From: Batkoa obscura
Lineage: Eukaryota > Entomophthoromycota > Entomophthoromycetes > Entomophthorales > Batkoaceae
NCBI GenBank assembly: GCA_030770535.1
Contig: JASVEC010000029.1
Location: 248,001 to 312,000 of the forward strand
DNA length: 64,000 nucleotides
Direction of reading: 5' to 3'
The notes below the pieces were generated by a model. That model was not told the DNA's origin. It did no database searches and saw nothing but the letters and a program-made list of their open reading frames with translations. The position numbers and the translations under genes are program-made. Each line of letters starts with the position of its first letter. The first letter of the stretch is position 1. This document shows, in pieces, positions 11,305-25,133 of this stretch.

Positions 11305-14300
11305 ATATTTTTCATAATGACAAATATTTCACAAGGTTTAGAGTGTCTTGTAACCAAGCAACCTGTATAAAACACAAAACCTCAAATGACATCAAAGAAA
11401 AAACAACAATTAGGGGCTAACTAGACTTAATGAGGGACTTGCATGCAGGCTTTTTATGATTTTAAAAAACTCGAAGCTTAATTAGCATCATCCTTTTGAC
11501 TATAAAGTATCCAATTAGATAGGATTATATTTGATAAGAGCGGGGACTGATGGAGGAAAAAATAAAGCAGAGCTTATATGAATGTCTAAAGCTTAGGACG
11601 AAAGTACTGGAGCTTAAGTTATATCAAAAGATAGGTGGTAAACGAATGAGATCATATATGTTGAAATTTATTGCTAAAGTAAGGGCTTAGTTTAAAAAAT
11701 TCAAATTCTTACATTTCACCCTTTTTTTACCCTTTTGTCTATGTTTTTACTCAAAGTATAAGCAGCTTCTTTTACTTTATTTAGATAGAATCCCTTCTAA
11801 AGCTTTAATTAAAAAGTTGAAACTATACAAAGGACATATACTAAATTTATCAATAAATTTACTCTTCTAAAGATATGTACTGGGTAAAACAATTTTAAAA
11901 CTAATAAATTAATGTTCTATTTTTTTCCTGATTTTTTTTATTGTCTTTGATTTTTAGTAGAATTAACAGAACTAATTTTTTACAACTATTGCAGTTCTTT
12001 TACTATTTTAGCAGCAATTTTTAGAGTAAGTTATTTACATAATTGAATCTTTTGTTACCTGATCCTTATTTTATGACCAAATATAAGCGTAAATTTTTTG
12101 CTTAAATAGGCAGTTAATTTGATCATAAAAGGGCTGCAACAGCTGTATTATTTAGTTTCTAGGAGATAGCATTTAGCTTAAAACCAATACCACCATGATA
12201 TTATTGAACAAACCTTAAAAAAGGGCCCAAAGTCATGATATAAGCTTTTAAAATCTTTTTAAAAAAATTAATAGTTCGCCTCACAAGGACAAAAATATTA
12301 GTATTATGGTGCAAAATGATAAATAACATTTTTAAGACGTTAATTACGATTTCGGAGAGCTGTCTATAATAAAATTGAAAAATAAACAAATCTTTATAAG
12401 TGGAAAAGACATTTAAAGTGTTCTAACTCCCAGCCAAACTTGTAAAGAATAAAATATTTCAATACAAAGACAATTTCTTTTCTTTATATAATACCAACGC
12501 AAAACATGATTTTACTTTTTTATAGCTTTAACTTAAATATGAGTTTTTAAACTTATTTAACAAACCACTTGGGAGTTTCATACTCATAATTTTTTTAAAA
12601 ACACTAAATGATTATTTTTTAGTTTCTAATCAAAGTTGCTTTACTAATTTCACATATGATACATATAATCATACATTTATTGATATTATTTTTACAGATA
12701 TTGTTTTTATCGAATATAATTTTTGATTATTTTATAATTGGCTATATTAATTAGAAAAGATAGTATATTAAAGAGAAAATTATTATTTATTAGGCTTTTC
12801 TAGCTTATTTTTTTTGGACAAATCTAAACTACAAAATCTTGGATTGTGACAGTAAACCATTTTAAGGTAACACAGGTTTGTTTTCAAGTGCTAAATACTT
12901 TACTACTGCAACTAATAATGTCGCCTACTTTTTATTGGAAAAGTAGAAAATTAGATATTAAAAAAATAAAGCTTAATAAATACATATGAACTACTTTACA
13001 ATAAATAAATTTAACTAAAATACGCTAATATATGTTTTTATTAAAAATGGTAGCTAATACTGAAAGTTCATTTTAATTTATATTAAAAAATTATTTCAAA
13101 GTGTAAGAGCATTTATAAATAAATTTAAAGATTAAAGGGAGTTAATCGTAAAAGGCTGTAGAGTATTTATTTCAACAAAACTTAAATCTGTCTTAAATAG
13201 AAACCATGACTCCTTAGGTCAACTCTGTAATGACAACCATATCAATATTTTCTAGGCTACAGAATATCTAACAGTGAAATCTTCTTGCGTTAATGTGAGG
13301 ATTTCGCACTCTTCAATTTGTCTCCTGCTATAGTTTGTTAACAATTAGTTTTTTAACAAAACATAAAGTTTCTAGCGAGCTTTGAATTTTAAAAAAAAAT
13401 TATGATATTTAGAACAAAGAAGTTATGCTTAAATTTAATGAGTAATACAAACCTGAAACGTTTTATTATTGATATAGATATTAGACGCTTTCTCTTGTTT
13501 ATTGATTCAATAAATAAAATATTTGGGGCCTCGTGCCTTTCAAGATTTTAAAAGAAATTAAATATTTAAATTAGCAGACTTGAGGGGTAAATTTATCAAT
13601 GGGGGAACTCTATTAAAGCCGGATTTGCCTCAAGTAGATTTTTACTTCTAAAAGAGCCATAAAAGGAAAATAAATATATTTTGCTTTTAGTCTCAGGGTG
13701 CTACTTGTTGATGTATGAAGCAAATAGATTAAAGGCGAGGGAGGAGGAAGCAGTATGATTAAACTGGAAAATTCTAAAGCTTTTGTGAGTGGTCAAAATA
13801 CTGGTTAAAAAAATTAGAGCATTCTAAGACAATGGTATATTGCTCAAGTCTCTAAAAACCTCTGATTAAATCAGTAAACAACTGAATAAAATCATGTGAA
13901 TGGGTTAGAAGTATTTTTTAGTAAAAAAAACTGGAGTTAAACGATAGAGGTACAAAAATAAAACAATTGGGGAGAAGGTGTTGCTATTTACATTTATATT
14001 TAAAATATCAAATTTTTAAAACTAAGATTATTTCATTTTACAATAAAGGAGATAAAAACGTTTAGCGCTAAAACACAAAGATATCACATGTAAGTAGCGT
14101 CAGACTTTTACTGTTGATATTTATTTTAATCTAAAACAAATCTGAATTCATATGAGTATAATGTGTTTGGGTTTACTATGATACTAATGCACGCCTTCAT
14201 TTGCTTTGCTTAACATTAAAAAGTAAAATAGAAAGCACGTTATACATAAACTGACTCAGAATAATAAATTATATATATTGTTAAAAACTATGCTATGTGT

Positions 14301-15113
14301 TGATATGGAGGTTGGATAGTAAAATAAAAGAATCGATCTTATATTAAAAAATTAAATTTGATACTTTAAAATTATAACATTTATTTAGCTAAAAATGGAA
14401 ATAACCTCATTAAATTAGTTAAGTCAATAATTTATAAATATAACCTTTTCCGTCTCCTCTTACTTTTGCTAATTATTACACAAATTTGTTTTATATTTAC
14501 ATACACATTTATATCTATACACTCCATTAAACTTTAAGCCTAGATCACTTAGTTAATTTTTACAATCTAAAGTTAATTCATATAACTAATGAAGCTTGAA
14601 TACATTATATAGCCGGGCCAATATGAGAATATTGTATTACAATATTAAAAGTATTGTTTACTCAATAATAAAGGTGGGTATTAACAAACAACAAATCAAA
14701 TGTCTACATTATGCTAAGCTATTAGCTCATTACGTATAATTTACTATTTTTGATTGAAGGGCTATGTTAATCAGTTTTCTATTTTAAGTTATATCTCCTC
14801 TATGTCATTGATATAATATCTAGATTTTAAACATCGCACTGGATCTATTTATGACAAATTATGCTTTTTTAACCCAGCTAATTCTTCCTAACATTTAAAG
14901 TAACTCCTAATTAGTATAATATATTATTTTGTATATTTTAAATATACAATTGGGCTAGCTTTTCATAAACTTGTCTTATTATAAACACTGGAACACAGCT
15001 ATGAAAAAGCAATATACGATCTATAACAAAATCTATTTAGTATTCGTGCTTTGAATGTCATAAATTTGCTAACATGTTTACCAAGTATTCTTATTATTTA
15101 ACATTTAACATTT

Positions 15114-15206
15114 GGGATGTCTTTTTTGTATGGGAAATTTATCAATATTTTTCCCCTCCAATAGCACTTAAAAAATGGAAAAAATGATGAAACTAAAAAA
15201 CACCCC
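15114..15206 (-). mobile_element. MITE-A copy (reverse, diverged)
   Basis: Reverse copy from GGGATGTCTTTTTTG to CACCCC containing ATAGCACTTAAAAAATGG. Its middle is diverged, so it is an older copy. Confidence 0.78.
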
Positions 15207-15538
15207 ATTTAAACTTTAGGATTTTTTGTCCTAATATTTGCAAATTATCTTAAAAGCTGCTAAAAGTTGAATTTAACCACTTGAGTACCGTAGATGATCT
15301 ACTCAATAAATTTTTGTAGAGTAAAATTAAATCATGAACATTGCTTGTCAAGTTAGCCTTGACTAGGCGCAAAGGCCATTCTTCAATAATTAAAAGATAG
15401 ATTAAAATCCTTATCCAATTTAAACGAATTTTTTCAAGATGTTTGATACTCAAAGGGTTGATTTTAATGATCTTATTCTGTAGTTAACTCCTATTATAAA
15501 TCACATAATTTAAATTTTATATATCATAGATTATATAT

Positions 15539-15632
15539 GTGGTGTTTTTTTTTATTTCATCCCTTTTTCCATTTTTCAAGAGCTATTTGAGTGGAATAAT
15601 AGTAAAATTTTTAAGCAAAAAGATACATCCCC
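15539..15632 (+). mobile_element. MITE-A copy (forward)
   Basis: Forward copy from GTGGTGTTTTTTTTT to GATACATCCCC, flanked by ATAT on both sides. The 94-bp length reflects small internal losses. Confidence 0.82.
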
Positions 15633-15649
15633 ATATGATGTTCTATTAC

Positions 15650-15680
15650 TTCATGAAATATTCATGAAATATTCATGAAA
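15650..15680. repeat. Short tandem repeat, 11-bp unit
   Basis: Three copies of TTCATGAAATA head to tail, just downstream of a MITE-A copy. Replication slippage is likely. Confidence 0.8.
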
Positions 15681-16049
15681 ACTTATCTCATGTTTTACTT
15701 TTTTGATGACTTTATCCAAATATAGATGATTTGTAAAGTACTTTCTGAGTGTTTTATAAACCTTACTATACAATCAACCCTTGTTAAAACTACTACACGT
15801 AAATGTCATAAAAACTTTGTATATATAATTTCTAAGAAGAGCTAGTTTTCAAAAAATTCAGGCATAGGGCTGTTTCAGCTCTTTTGTAAACTTAATAGCG
15901 GTGATTTCCATGGTTAATTAATTTTACAAATGATTTCTTCAATTTTGTTCCTAAATTTATAAAACTTATCATAAATTTTACTCTTAAATCAACTATTAAA
16001 CAGTTAGAAAAATATTTGTAACTGCTGTAAGCTTTGACAAAAATAATAT

Positions 16050-16145
16050 GAGGATGTATTTTTATTAAGAATTTTGTTAACAATTTTTCCACCTAAATAG
16101 TACCTAAAAAATGGAGAAAATGATGAAACCAAAAAAAACACCCCC
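16050..16145 (-). mobile_element. MITE-A copy (reverse)
   Basis: Reverse copy from GAGGATGTATTTTTA to AAACACCCCC, with ATAT next to both ends. Confidence 0.83.
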
Positions 16146-18064
16146 ATATGCTTTTTGTGTGAGGATCTAGATAAAGTTTATTCAAAGTTTATGCTTCATA
16201 AAAGGTAGACAAAGCACTAAAGTAAAAAAACATTCCAAACTATTAAAATGCCTACCTAATGTATAATCTAAACTCCCTTTCAAACTGTTTGATTAAAAAT
16301 AAACACTTTAGTTATAAAGGTCCTATTTAATATATATATTAATAAGGCTTAAAGCCGAAATGTTGGATAAAGACCGTAACACCACTAAATCTCACCTCAT
16401 TCGCTGTATCCTCCTTCTTAAAGTTAGCCTTAAACTTTAAATACTTCTAATTCCCCAAATGAAATTCTTAGGTAGATACTAATTTAATATATTTTTTAAA
16501 CTTACTCAATTTAGAATTGTTTGATTAAATTGGTTTATTAATTTAGTAGAAATATTAGAGGTTATTAGTAAGAGACAGTTTTACATTTGAAGTATATACT
16601 ACTCATTCATACTCGTTTTGTCTTAATCTTTATAATTAGTATATATATACTAGGCTTAATTTAAAGCATACCTTTATTTAAATTCAAATACAAATAACTT
16701 GAAGCTAATTTGACTATTAGGAAAAGTTGATAAATATTGATTTTTTGGTGTAACTTTCCTACTTCTCGCAGATTCAAATTTACATTTGGAGGCAATTTAC
16801 TCTTCAGAAAAAAATAAGGAGCATTGAATTCAATAGGTAAAGTTTGATGAATTTTTGTCATATGGAGAACACTACAGTACCCATCTATACCGTAAAATAG
16901 CCTTTTAATTTTAGCAGTTTATATTAGTTGAGCATTTTAATGTATACATAGTTGCATCCTTTGATTCTAATTAAAAGCTTTAATTTTAAAATGATAAAGT
17001 AGTGTTTGCTTTTGAAAAATAAGAATATGTTTGGTCAAAATACATCTCAATACATTGACTAAAAATATGTGTATTTAAGATTATACGATTCTTCTACTTT
17101 TCTATATACAATATTGTCTAGCTACAATGTATCATAAAAGTAATGACCCATAAATTTATTATTTAAGTGCGGGTATAATCTATCCTGAGTTTATAAAAAC
17201 AATAAACGGTTCATGTATTTTAATATTTAAATAAAAGAATGGAATAGTTTTCTATGGAAAGTTTAAAAACTTAATTAATTTATTATTAGCATTATGTCAT
17301 GAAAATAATAAAATTAGCACTAGCAACTGAGCTAAGAGCACATAATAATTAAAATATAATAAGAACAGCGGAAAGTAATTAAAGTAATAATTAACGGCAA
17401 GCTATATTTTACTTTTATGCTTAAGTGCAAGTACTTAAAATCCTAATTTAAAATATCGTTTATAAATATTTGTAATTCAAAAATAAATTTATATTAAGAC
17501 TGATTCTTTTTATTATATAATTATATATTTAATTAAAATCTATATTAGTTCTATTTTCCCAAAGTAAATTAAATTTTACCCTTCAAAATTAAACTGAAGT
17601 TAAATTAAGATTTATATTGAAAAGTACATTTTACAAAAATAAGGCATTAAACATTTTCGCACTAAAATAGTAGCTTAAAATTAAAATAGAAGCCAAAAAT
17701 TAACTGCTTCAAAGACAAATAGATTTTTAGTAAGTTTAATCCCTATAATTGGAATAATGCAAATTCACCAAGTGACTAATAACCAGATGATTTTGCACCA
17801 TAAAATTCTCATCCTTTCGAAAAAAATCCAAATTAAATTTCTAATCTCGCTGCAATCTGAGTACTTTAAGTCCTTTGGTCCATTAAACTTTCTAAAATAG
17901 TTAATAGATGGCAAAACATTAAACTAATCTTAAAATAACAATAACAATTAATAAATGATAAATATTACTTCATAAAAGCATTATTTTATAATCCGAATGA
18001 CCATCACAAAACATATAAATATGTGTAAAATTCGTTTCTGACTATCATTTTATTTTCAATCCAA

Positions 18065-18619
18065 ATGTCAAATTCAAATAATAGCTCTTTACCTAACGAA
18101 TACATAAGCTCCCCAAATGATTTGAATCATTTAGCAAAGAATACAAAATCATATATAAATGAATTTTACCCCGTTGAGCCAAAAAGAATATCAAATTATG
18201 AAAGGTTACCACCCATTTCACAATTGATTACAGATCCAGTTCCTATCCTTCCACCCTCTTCTGAGCTAATATCCGAAGTAGAAAAATGTGAGCGTAGCCA
18301 AGTCCCAAACTTTAATGGCTATAATCATTATTATGATCCATTTAATATGCAACCTATGATGTATAGTCATCCATACTTTAGAAATTCTATGCCAAAGCCA
18401 AAACAAATAACTAAGCGCTTAAGAAGGAAGTATGATGAGATAGTTAGATTATATAAATGTAATTACGGTACTTGTTCAAAATCGTATGGCACTCTAAACC
18501 ACTTAAACTGCCACATTCAGTTACAAAACCATGGTAAAAAAAGATCACCAAATGAATTTAGGTTTTTAATAAGGGAAGACAGCAAAGAAGATGAAAAAAT
18601 TGAACCAAGCTTCAATTAA
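18065..18619 (+). CDS. Single C2H2 zinc-finger protein, paralogue 5
   Basis: Intronless 184-residue protein. Hydrophobic motif LPPISQLITDPV is at residues 48-59, with a second proline-rich LPPSSELI at 62-69. Linker KRLRR is at 117-121, followed by KYDEIVRLYK and one finger with C132, C137, H150 and H156 around YGTLNHLNCH, then a basic and acidic tail. The finger is closest to those of paralogues 3 and 4. A TATAAAT lies at 18014-18020, only about 45 bp before the ATG. Nuclear transcription factor inferred; targets unknown. Confidence 0.86.
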   Translation: MSNSNNSSLPNEYISSPNDLNHLAKNTKSYINEFYPVEPKRISNYERLPPISQLITDPVPILPPSSELISEVEKCERSQVPNFNGYNHYYDPFNMQPMMYSHPYFRNSMPKPKQITKRLRRKYDEIVRLYKCNYGTCSKSYGTLNHLNCHIQLQNHGKKRSPNEFRFLIREDSKEDEKIEPSFN

Positions 18620-21600
18620 CACTCACATTTTAAATTTTAACTACTCAGCTCTTTTATAAATATCTTCTCCAATTTTATTGCATTTGCATTTTGAAATTAT
18701 TATACTAATAAAAGTTTTTCTCTTTTTACTAAAGCTGTAATTTTACTAAACAATATATTAGATAAATTATTTATTTACATATTTCCTTTTGTACAATTTC
18801 TAATTATACTGCATAGTGAATATAGTATTACGGATATCTGTGATAGAATGATACATTTATATTTTTATTCTATAATACACTATTGGCCTGATTGCAGCTT
18901 TAATTAATTAATTATAAACGATCTTTAATTTCCAATTTAAAACCAATATAATTAATCATTCAGAAAATATTAAATGTAATATCCTAATAAATAAAGAAAC
19001 GATTCCACATTTAAAGGGCGGAAGCAAAAGTGCTATTTTAAAAAACATAATTTTTGTATAATATAAATATTGAATAATACTATATTAAATCTTATCTCCA
19101 TTTTTTAAAGAGGTTTAGGGATTAATAAAAAGATAATCATCAGTCGAAACTGTTTAATAATAATGCACGTACCTTTGTATGTTATTCCATCAATTATTCC
19201 ATGAATTGTACAAGAATAGCTAAATAACTAAATAGCTAAATATTTTAAACAGTTATTTTATTGAAGATTATATTATGAGCAATAATAATTAGTCTATCGA
19301 ATATGAAGTCTATAATACTATTGTTACTATTTAAAAATAATATTAATTACAAAACCTATATTGAATTAAAGTATCAATATATATTTAAAAATGGGTTATA
19401 ATATATATTATTTGATGCGTTTAAACGAATATTACTCATAACCATCTCTACTCAATTCTTATAGCTAATTAACTTATTTTATGCTTTACCAAACATAAGC
19501 TAAATTAAGCAAGTTTAAAAATTAAAACTAAATTAGTCTATTTACTTTTTTAAGGTTAATTTTACACCATGTTTTTTTGACTTAGTGAACTATTCTTTTT
19601 GGAATATTCTCTATTCTTATTAAAAATGTTGTTTGTACCAAGTACTACCACCATATATTTAATATTAAGTGGAATTGTACTCAAAAGGCCTCGATAAGGT
19701 AGTTGAGCACTTTTTTTACCTATAAGTAATAGGCTATAACCACGAAATATAATCAATAGATGTTTGGTTTTTTTAATAATTATTTAGCACTCTAACTGTC
19801 TCTCAAACTTGCATTTATTACTTGATATTATTTCGGCTATTCTCTTTATCCCGGAATTTCAAACATTATTTTATAATAATATTAGGTGGAATAATTGAAC
19901 AAAAGGAATAAATCACAAGTTTTAATAGATATTATATCACAAACTATAGATTTATTTAAAGCTTCATTTTTGAAATACACATCAAAAGGAATTAGCTATG
20001 AAGAACTCAAGTATATTAATACTTCTTGTACTTTATATAGATGAGTTTAAAAACCACTTTAAAACTGGAATTATTTTTTCCAGTTTTGATTTAGGTTCAA
20101 GCTTGTAAATGTATTATAGTGAAAAAATACTAAAGGGATATGTTTTTATTCTTTCCATTTTCCAAGTAGCTTAGAATTTAAAAAAATGGGGATGTTTTTT
20201 ACCAGTTGTCCTTTTTTGCTATTTTTTAAATTTAGAATTAATTAACCAGTACACTGCTCAAGTTTGGATGTGTACTAGCTAACTGTTTATTTTAAAGTAA
20301 AAGCTAAATTGGCAAGCCCCAAATTGGGATTATTGAACAAATATTGGCTATAAAATTTGTCATTTTCCATCACACATTTGAGCTTAAACAGCTGCATTAG
20401 TTTATTGATTTCTAAATTTAAAAAATAGCAAGAGAGAGTAATAGGTAAAAAATACTCCAATATTAATTCCTTCAACGGAAAAACGTGCCTTTATTTTCTT
20501 AGTACAACCGCTACAGCTCTTTTGTGACTTGTTTAGCATCTTATTCAAGAAAAAAAAACACCAAAAATTTGCTTAAAATAATGATTTAGGCTTAAAGAAC
20601 GGTTATGTAAACAATCTAATTATAAATATTACCACTAAAAAGTCATAAAAGAGTTACAACAGTTTTATTTGTGCTCAATTTATCTTTTTACAATATGAAG
20701 TCGGAAAATAGTTAAACCTGAGTTTAAATTAACTCGACATAGATCCGAGTTACACAATATACAAGGGCAGATCAAAAAGTCTGTATAATAAAAGGGCTAT
20801 AGGTGTTTTTTAAATCTTGTAAAAGGGAATTAAAGATGGTGTGCGTAGGATTTTTGTACTATATATAATATACGCTAGAAATAAAAACACATATCGAGTT
20901 TTATATTTACTGGATACTCATCATTGAGATATATCCAAAACTTAGAGGGTGTGTTTTGGTGCTCATTATTTTCCAAGAGCTAAAAAGTTGTGAATAAAAT
21001 CTTATTACAATGGTCGTTTCCTTTGACTATACCTCGGAAATGAGCAATCTAATTAATTTGAACCTTGGTATATGGGGATGTATTTATGACACCTAGGATA
21101 AAATCATGCAAAAAACTCCAGCCTAACATACTTTCAAATATTTCATTCACAAACTTTTTGGCCTCCCTTCATATAATTTCATACATATTATATTAGTTGA
21201 GTCCATAGAATTTACCTTACAAAATTAAAACAATTTTTATAGTTATAAAATTAAGGTTTTTTAGACTATAATTTTGTATGAGATTTCATTTAGTATACAC
21301 TATCTATATCCAAAAGACTAATATTTTTTTAAATCTTGAAAGATGAAGCCCTCAAGTATTTTGATTCAATAAAAGGCTACTATTTATAATTGAAATGGTG
21401 ATATAAAGAAGCTACATAGTTTTACATTGTTAAAATAAATTATTGTAGTTTTTTTAAATAGAGAATATTATACCTCATTTCAGAATCCTCAGCTTTTTAG
21501 CCAATAACTTTTTTGCATTTTTTAAATGTCTTAGGACGTAAGATTCTTACTACAGGATAACAACATCCAAAGAATTTTAAGCCTATGGCTTTATTTTATT

Positions 21601-22847
21601 AAATGTTCTTGTGAAATAAAATTTAATATAAAACTGATAAAACAGCACTCTATATATCTGTTTCTTAGATTATGTATTAGCTTTGATATAAAAAAAGTAG
21701 ACACTATAAAATAATAAAATTATACTAAAATTGGATCCAAACATAAATTTAAATAAATAAAATATTTATTTAACGGTTTAAATAGAAACGTAACAAAGAG
21801 AATTTGAAACAAAAACTAAAGCTTGACAGTACATAAAGGGTTAGGTTCAACATCATTGTATTTATTTTAGCTACATCATTTACATTAAAACTTACTGTTT
21901 AAATCGGTTAAGAGTTATTTTGAAAAAATACAAATTTCCTATTAAAAGTTGGCAGTATTTTTCGTCGATAAAAGTATATTGTTAATTTTGTTTTGATTAA
22001 GATTGATGGGTTGAGTTTAAAATAAAATTCAGACTTTGTACACTTTAAAGTAAAAAACCCAGAGTATAATTAACTATAATGATAATATAGTAGTTATTTA
22101 TTTTACACTAAGAGCCAGAAGTTTTATATAATCAAACTGTTTGATAATGACTAATACTAGTTCTGATATTCTATTTATTCATAAATGTTTTAAATCCTAC
22201 AAAATAGTTGTAGGATTAATACATTAAAGTAAATTGCCAACATGGTAATTAATAAAATTTACGCCATATATTTATTTATTTAGAAAATAAGTTTTAATAA
22301 AGTTAATAGAGATATGATAAATTAAAATCATTTGTTTATTTATTTATTTATTCAAACTATAGTTAGTCTTGTAAAATTCATTATTTAACCTAGTTTGATT
22401 TCTCCATACTTCTCTTAGTTAAATAAATATGGAATAAAATTTTCATTAACTATTTTTGAACTCATTTGACTCTTTACTCGAATTAACGTACACAAGAACT
22501 AGTACACCTTCAATTAATGCAGGTTAAAATTTACTGTAAGCTGCTTTTTATATTTATAGTAACTGGTTTATCAACTTATGATATTTAATTTTAATCTAAA
22601 AAAATGCCTAATTTTTTCCTTATTTTATTTTTAAAATCAGGCCTTGAGTTACCCCTATTTAAAAAAATCACCAACCAAAATTTAAACTTTCTTTAAACGT
22701 TGCATTGTAGTGTGAATTTAGTAGATATGTATTTTCATTTTTTGAAAAAAAAAGTATAAATACAATCACAAAATAATAAATATATTTTACAAAACTTTGT
22801 TGTAACTTCAATTTTTATTCTTTTACACTTATTATTAACATCATAAT
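18620..22847. other. 4.2-kb AT-rich spacer between zinc-finger genes 5 and 6
   Basis: No gene supported. Two badly decayed MITE-A-like stretches may lie near 20188 and 20947. A (TTTA)n microsatellite lies near 22327-22352. An open frame at 19562-19756 on the minus strand has no recognisable domain. Confidence 0.5.
22755..22762 (+). promoter_or_regulatory. TATA-box-like element of zinc-finger gene 6
   Basis: TATAAATA about 86 bp before the ATG at 22848, directly downstream of an A-tract. The position is similar to that in paralogues 1 and 4. Confidence 0.4.
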
Positions 22848-23489
22848 ATGTATTCTCATAAATTAAATAACAGTATTGATCATTTGTTTAATAAGCATAA
22901 TCAACTAGAAAATATAAATTGTACACTTAACAAAAACATTCCAAGTACGATACATAATGACTCTCAATATGAAAAAACTAAGGTTAGCTTACCATCTCTT
23001 AGTGAAACGCTTCCTGAATATTTTGATAGATTTAATCATCAATTAAAAGGGTATTCTGCATCATCCACTCCAAACTCCGAAACTTTACCTTCTTTAAACA
23101 CTCTTCCAATATTCCATTCAAATTTGAGATGCAATCCTTACCATCATGCCAATCAAAGAGAAGTAGACTCATTTACAGCTTTAGATGAAAGAGATAAAAA
23201 GCCAAGGATAAGAAGAAGGTATGAAGAGGTCGAGCGTTTATATCACTGTGTTTATCCAGGATGTCATAAATCTTATGGCGCTCTTAATCATCTCAATTCG
23301 CATATAGTAACCAAAGGCCATGGGCCAAAAAGAACCCCACATGATTTTCAAGATTTACGTCGGATGTTAAAACTCAGAGAAGAAGGTCATTATTTTAATT
23401 TGACACCATTCCAAGAGCCTCCAAATAGGGTGATTTTTAACAACAATCAAATCTATCAAAGGTTACAAAATCCATCACATTACTTTTAA
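22848..23489 (+). CDS. Single C2H2 zinc-finger protein, paralogue 6
   Basis: Intronless 213-residue protein. Two LPSL motifs occur (48-51 in VSLPSLSETLPEYF, and 80-83). The basic linker KPRIRRR starts at 118, followed by YEEVERLYH and one finger with C134, C139, H152 and H158 around YGALNHLNSH. Unlike its neighbours it has a 55-residue C-terminal extension after the finger, rich in Asn, Phe and Pro. It ends the array; the next supported gene is 5 kb away on the other strand. Nuclear DNA binding inferred. Confidence 0.86.
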   Translation: MYSHKLNNSIDHLFNKHNQLENINCTLNKNIPSTIHNDSQYEKTKVSLPSLSETLPEYFDRFNHQLKGYSASSTPNSETLPSLNTLPIFHSNLRCNPYHHANQREVDSFTALDERDKKPRIRRRYEEVERLYHCVYPGCHKSYGALNHLNSHIVTKGHGPKRTPHDFQDLRRMLKLREEGHYFNLTPFQEPPNRVIFNNNQIYQRLQNPSHYF

Positions 23490-24903
23490 ATAGACTTTGC
23501 GATGTATCAAATTCAAAACGTTATATGCTTATAAAATCCCCTTTGGTCCTTTATGATTATAATTCTAATCACTATAATTCTATTAAAAATTAATTTTAAA
23601 CTAATAACTTGTTAACTTTTTTAAATAAAATTTATAACTATGGTTTACATTTATTTCCTCTAACTTAAAAAATCTTTAATACAAAGCCTTTTGTGATTAC
23701 ATTAAAGCTGTTTACATAGCTGAGTTATTTATGTATAAGTTAATTATAAAGATATATTTCATATATTAATCATACAGTTTTTATAAACGACTAGAATAGT
23801 TCGAGTGTTCAGTTTAAGGTCGTAAATTTTAATATCATTACATCTCTTTAGTTTATGTATCCTCAATTTATTAAGTTTATAAATATAACATCAAGTTGTG
23901 ATAACGTTAGTATCACATTACAATGCTAAGTTTATCAAAAAACAACCAATCATACACTTTTTTCTAATTATAGTTTTTTAGTGATGTAAATTTAAACTTA
24001 TTAAAATTTTATACTTTACTTTAATAAAGATATTACTCCTTTTTTCTCCCTATTTTTTATTTATTAACTTAAACTAGCACACTAAGTCTAAATTAAAACT
24101 TTAAAAGGGGTATACCCATCATGATATCAATAACAACCTATATTAAGTATTAGTATTAGTTGCTTTCGCCCATATGATGTTAATATTGAATCTTTTTCCT
24201 GTTCATTCTAGATCTCAATATGAATAAAGAGATTTAAATCGTTTTATTTCTGAAACTTTTATCCTAAAGCCATTACTGATAAGAAAAATAGCTATAGATA
24301 AAACTATAACATTTTTTATTTAAAAAATCGAAAATCGAAAAACTTGAAGCTCTATCAAGGCTAAGACAAAATAATAGCAAAGGGCAATAACTACCATTAG
24401 GAGTCAATATGTTTGATTTGATATAAATAAGGAGATGTCATAGTATTTAAGTTATTGGTACTACTTTAAAATAGCTATTTACGTGGTATTTTCTAAATTT
24501 AGAAGAAAGTTCCTACAAAAAAGGTTTTTTAAATTATTAGAGATATGTTTTTGAGAAAAGTTGTATAGTTTTACAGAGCCTATTTCTATAAAGGAATAAT
24601 TTTAATAACAGTGTGGAAATTGCATAAAAAGTTTAATTGTTTTTTAACGATCACTACTGTTGAGTTATTGTGTAATTTTCACCCATAAAAAAAGGGTGCT
24701 TTTGGTGCATTAATTTTTTAAATCTATGAGTGTTTACTTTCATGTTTTGATTTTTATCTTGATAAATTTATATTTAGCTAGGGTAAACTAACAAAACACA
24801 AAGCTATTTTATGATGCTATTTCTTTATTTTTGCTTATCTAACACTCAGTTATAATAGAGACTTTTTTATAAGTGAGTATGGTTTATATAGATAGGCCTA
24901 TAT

Positions 24904-25001
24904 GGGGATGTATTTTTGTGTTTAAGAATTTTACTAACAATCTTTTCACTCAAATAGCGCTTAAAAAATGGAAAAAGTAATGAAGCCAAAAAAACATCCC
25001 C
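24904..25001 (-). mobile_element. MITE-A copy (reverse, well preserved)
   Basis: 98-bp reverse copy from GGGGATGTATTTTTG to AAAACATCCCC, with ATAT on both sides. Good reference copy. Confidence 0.9.
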
Positions 25002-25133
25002 ATATAAAACAGAAAATTCAAATCTTCAACTCTATTATTTGTAGATGGATTAAAATATTTCGAGAAAGACTCTTTTTTAGCATACCAATATAACTTAATA
25101 TAATGGATAACTGAAATATAGAGGACTCATATT

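Larger units (their letters stand above)
10399..18064. other. 7.7-kb gene-poor spacer between zinc-finger genes 4 and 5
   Basis: No gene is supported. It contains MITE-A copies at 15114, 15539 and 16050, a 21-bp tandem duplication at 11263-11304 and a short tandem array at 15650-15680. Short open frames on both strands (for example 12201-12389, 15250-15453 and 16661-16861) lack recognisable domains and look like chance. Confidence 0.55.

Noticed and set aside
19562-19756. Minus-strand 64-codon frame
   Set aside because: No recognisable domain, and the length is expected by chance in 4 kb of spacer.
20188-21010. Two possible further MITE-A copies near 20188 and 20947
   Set aside because: Only the G-rich starts and rough cores match; they are too diverged to call without an alignment score.
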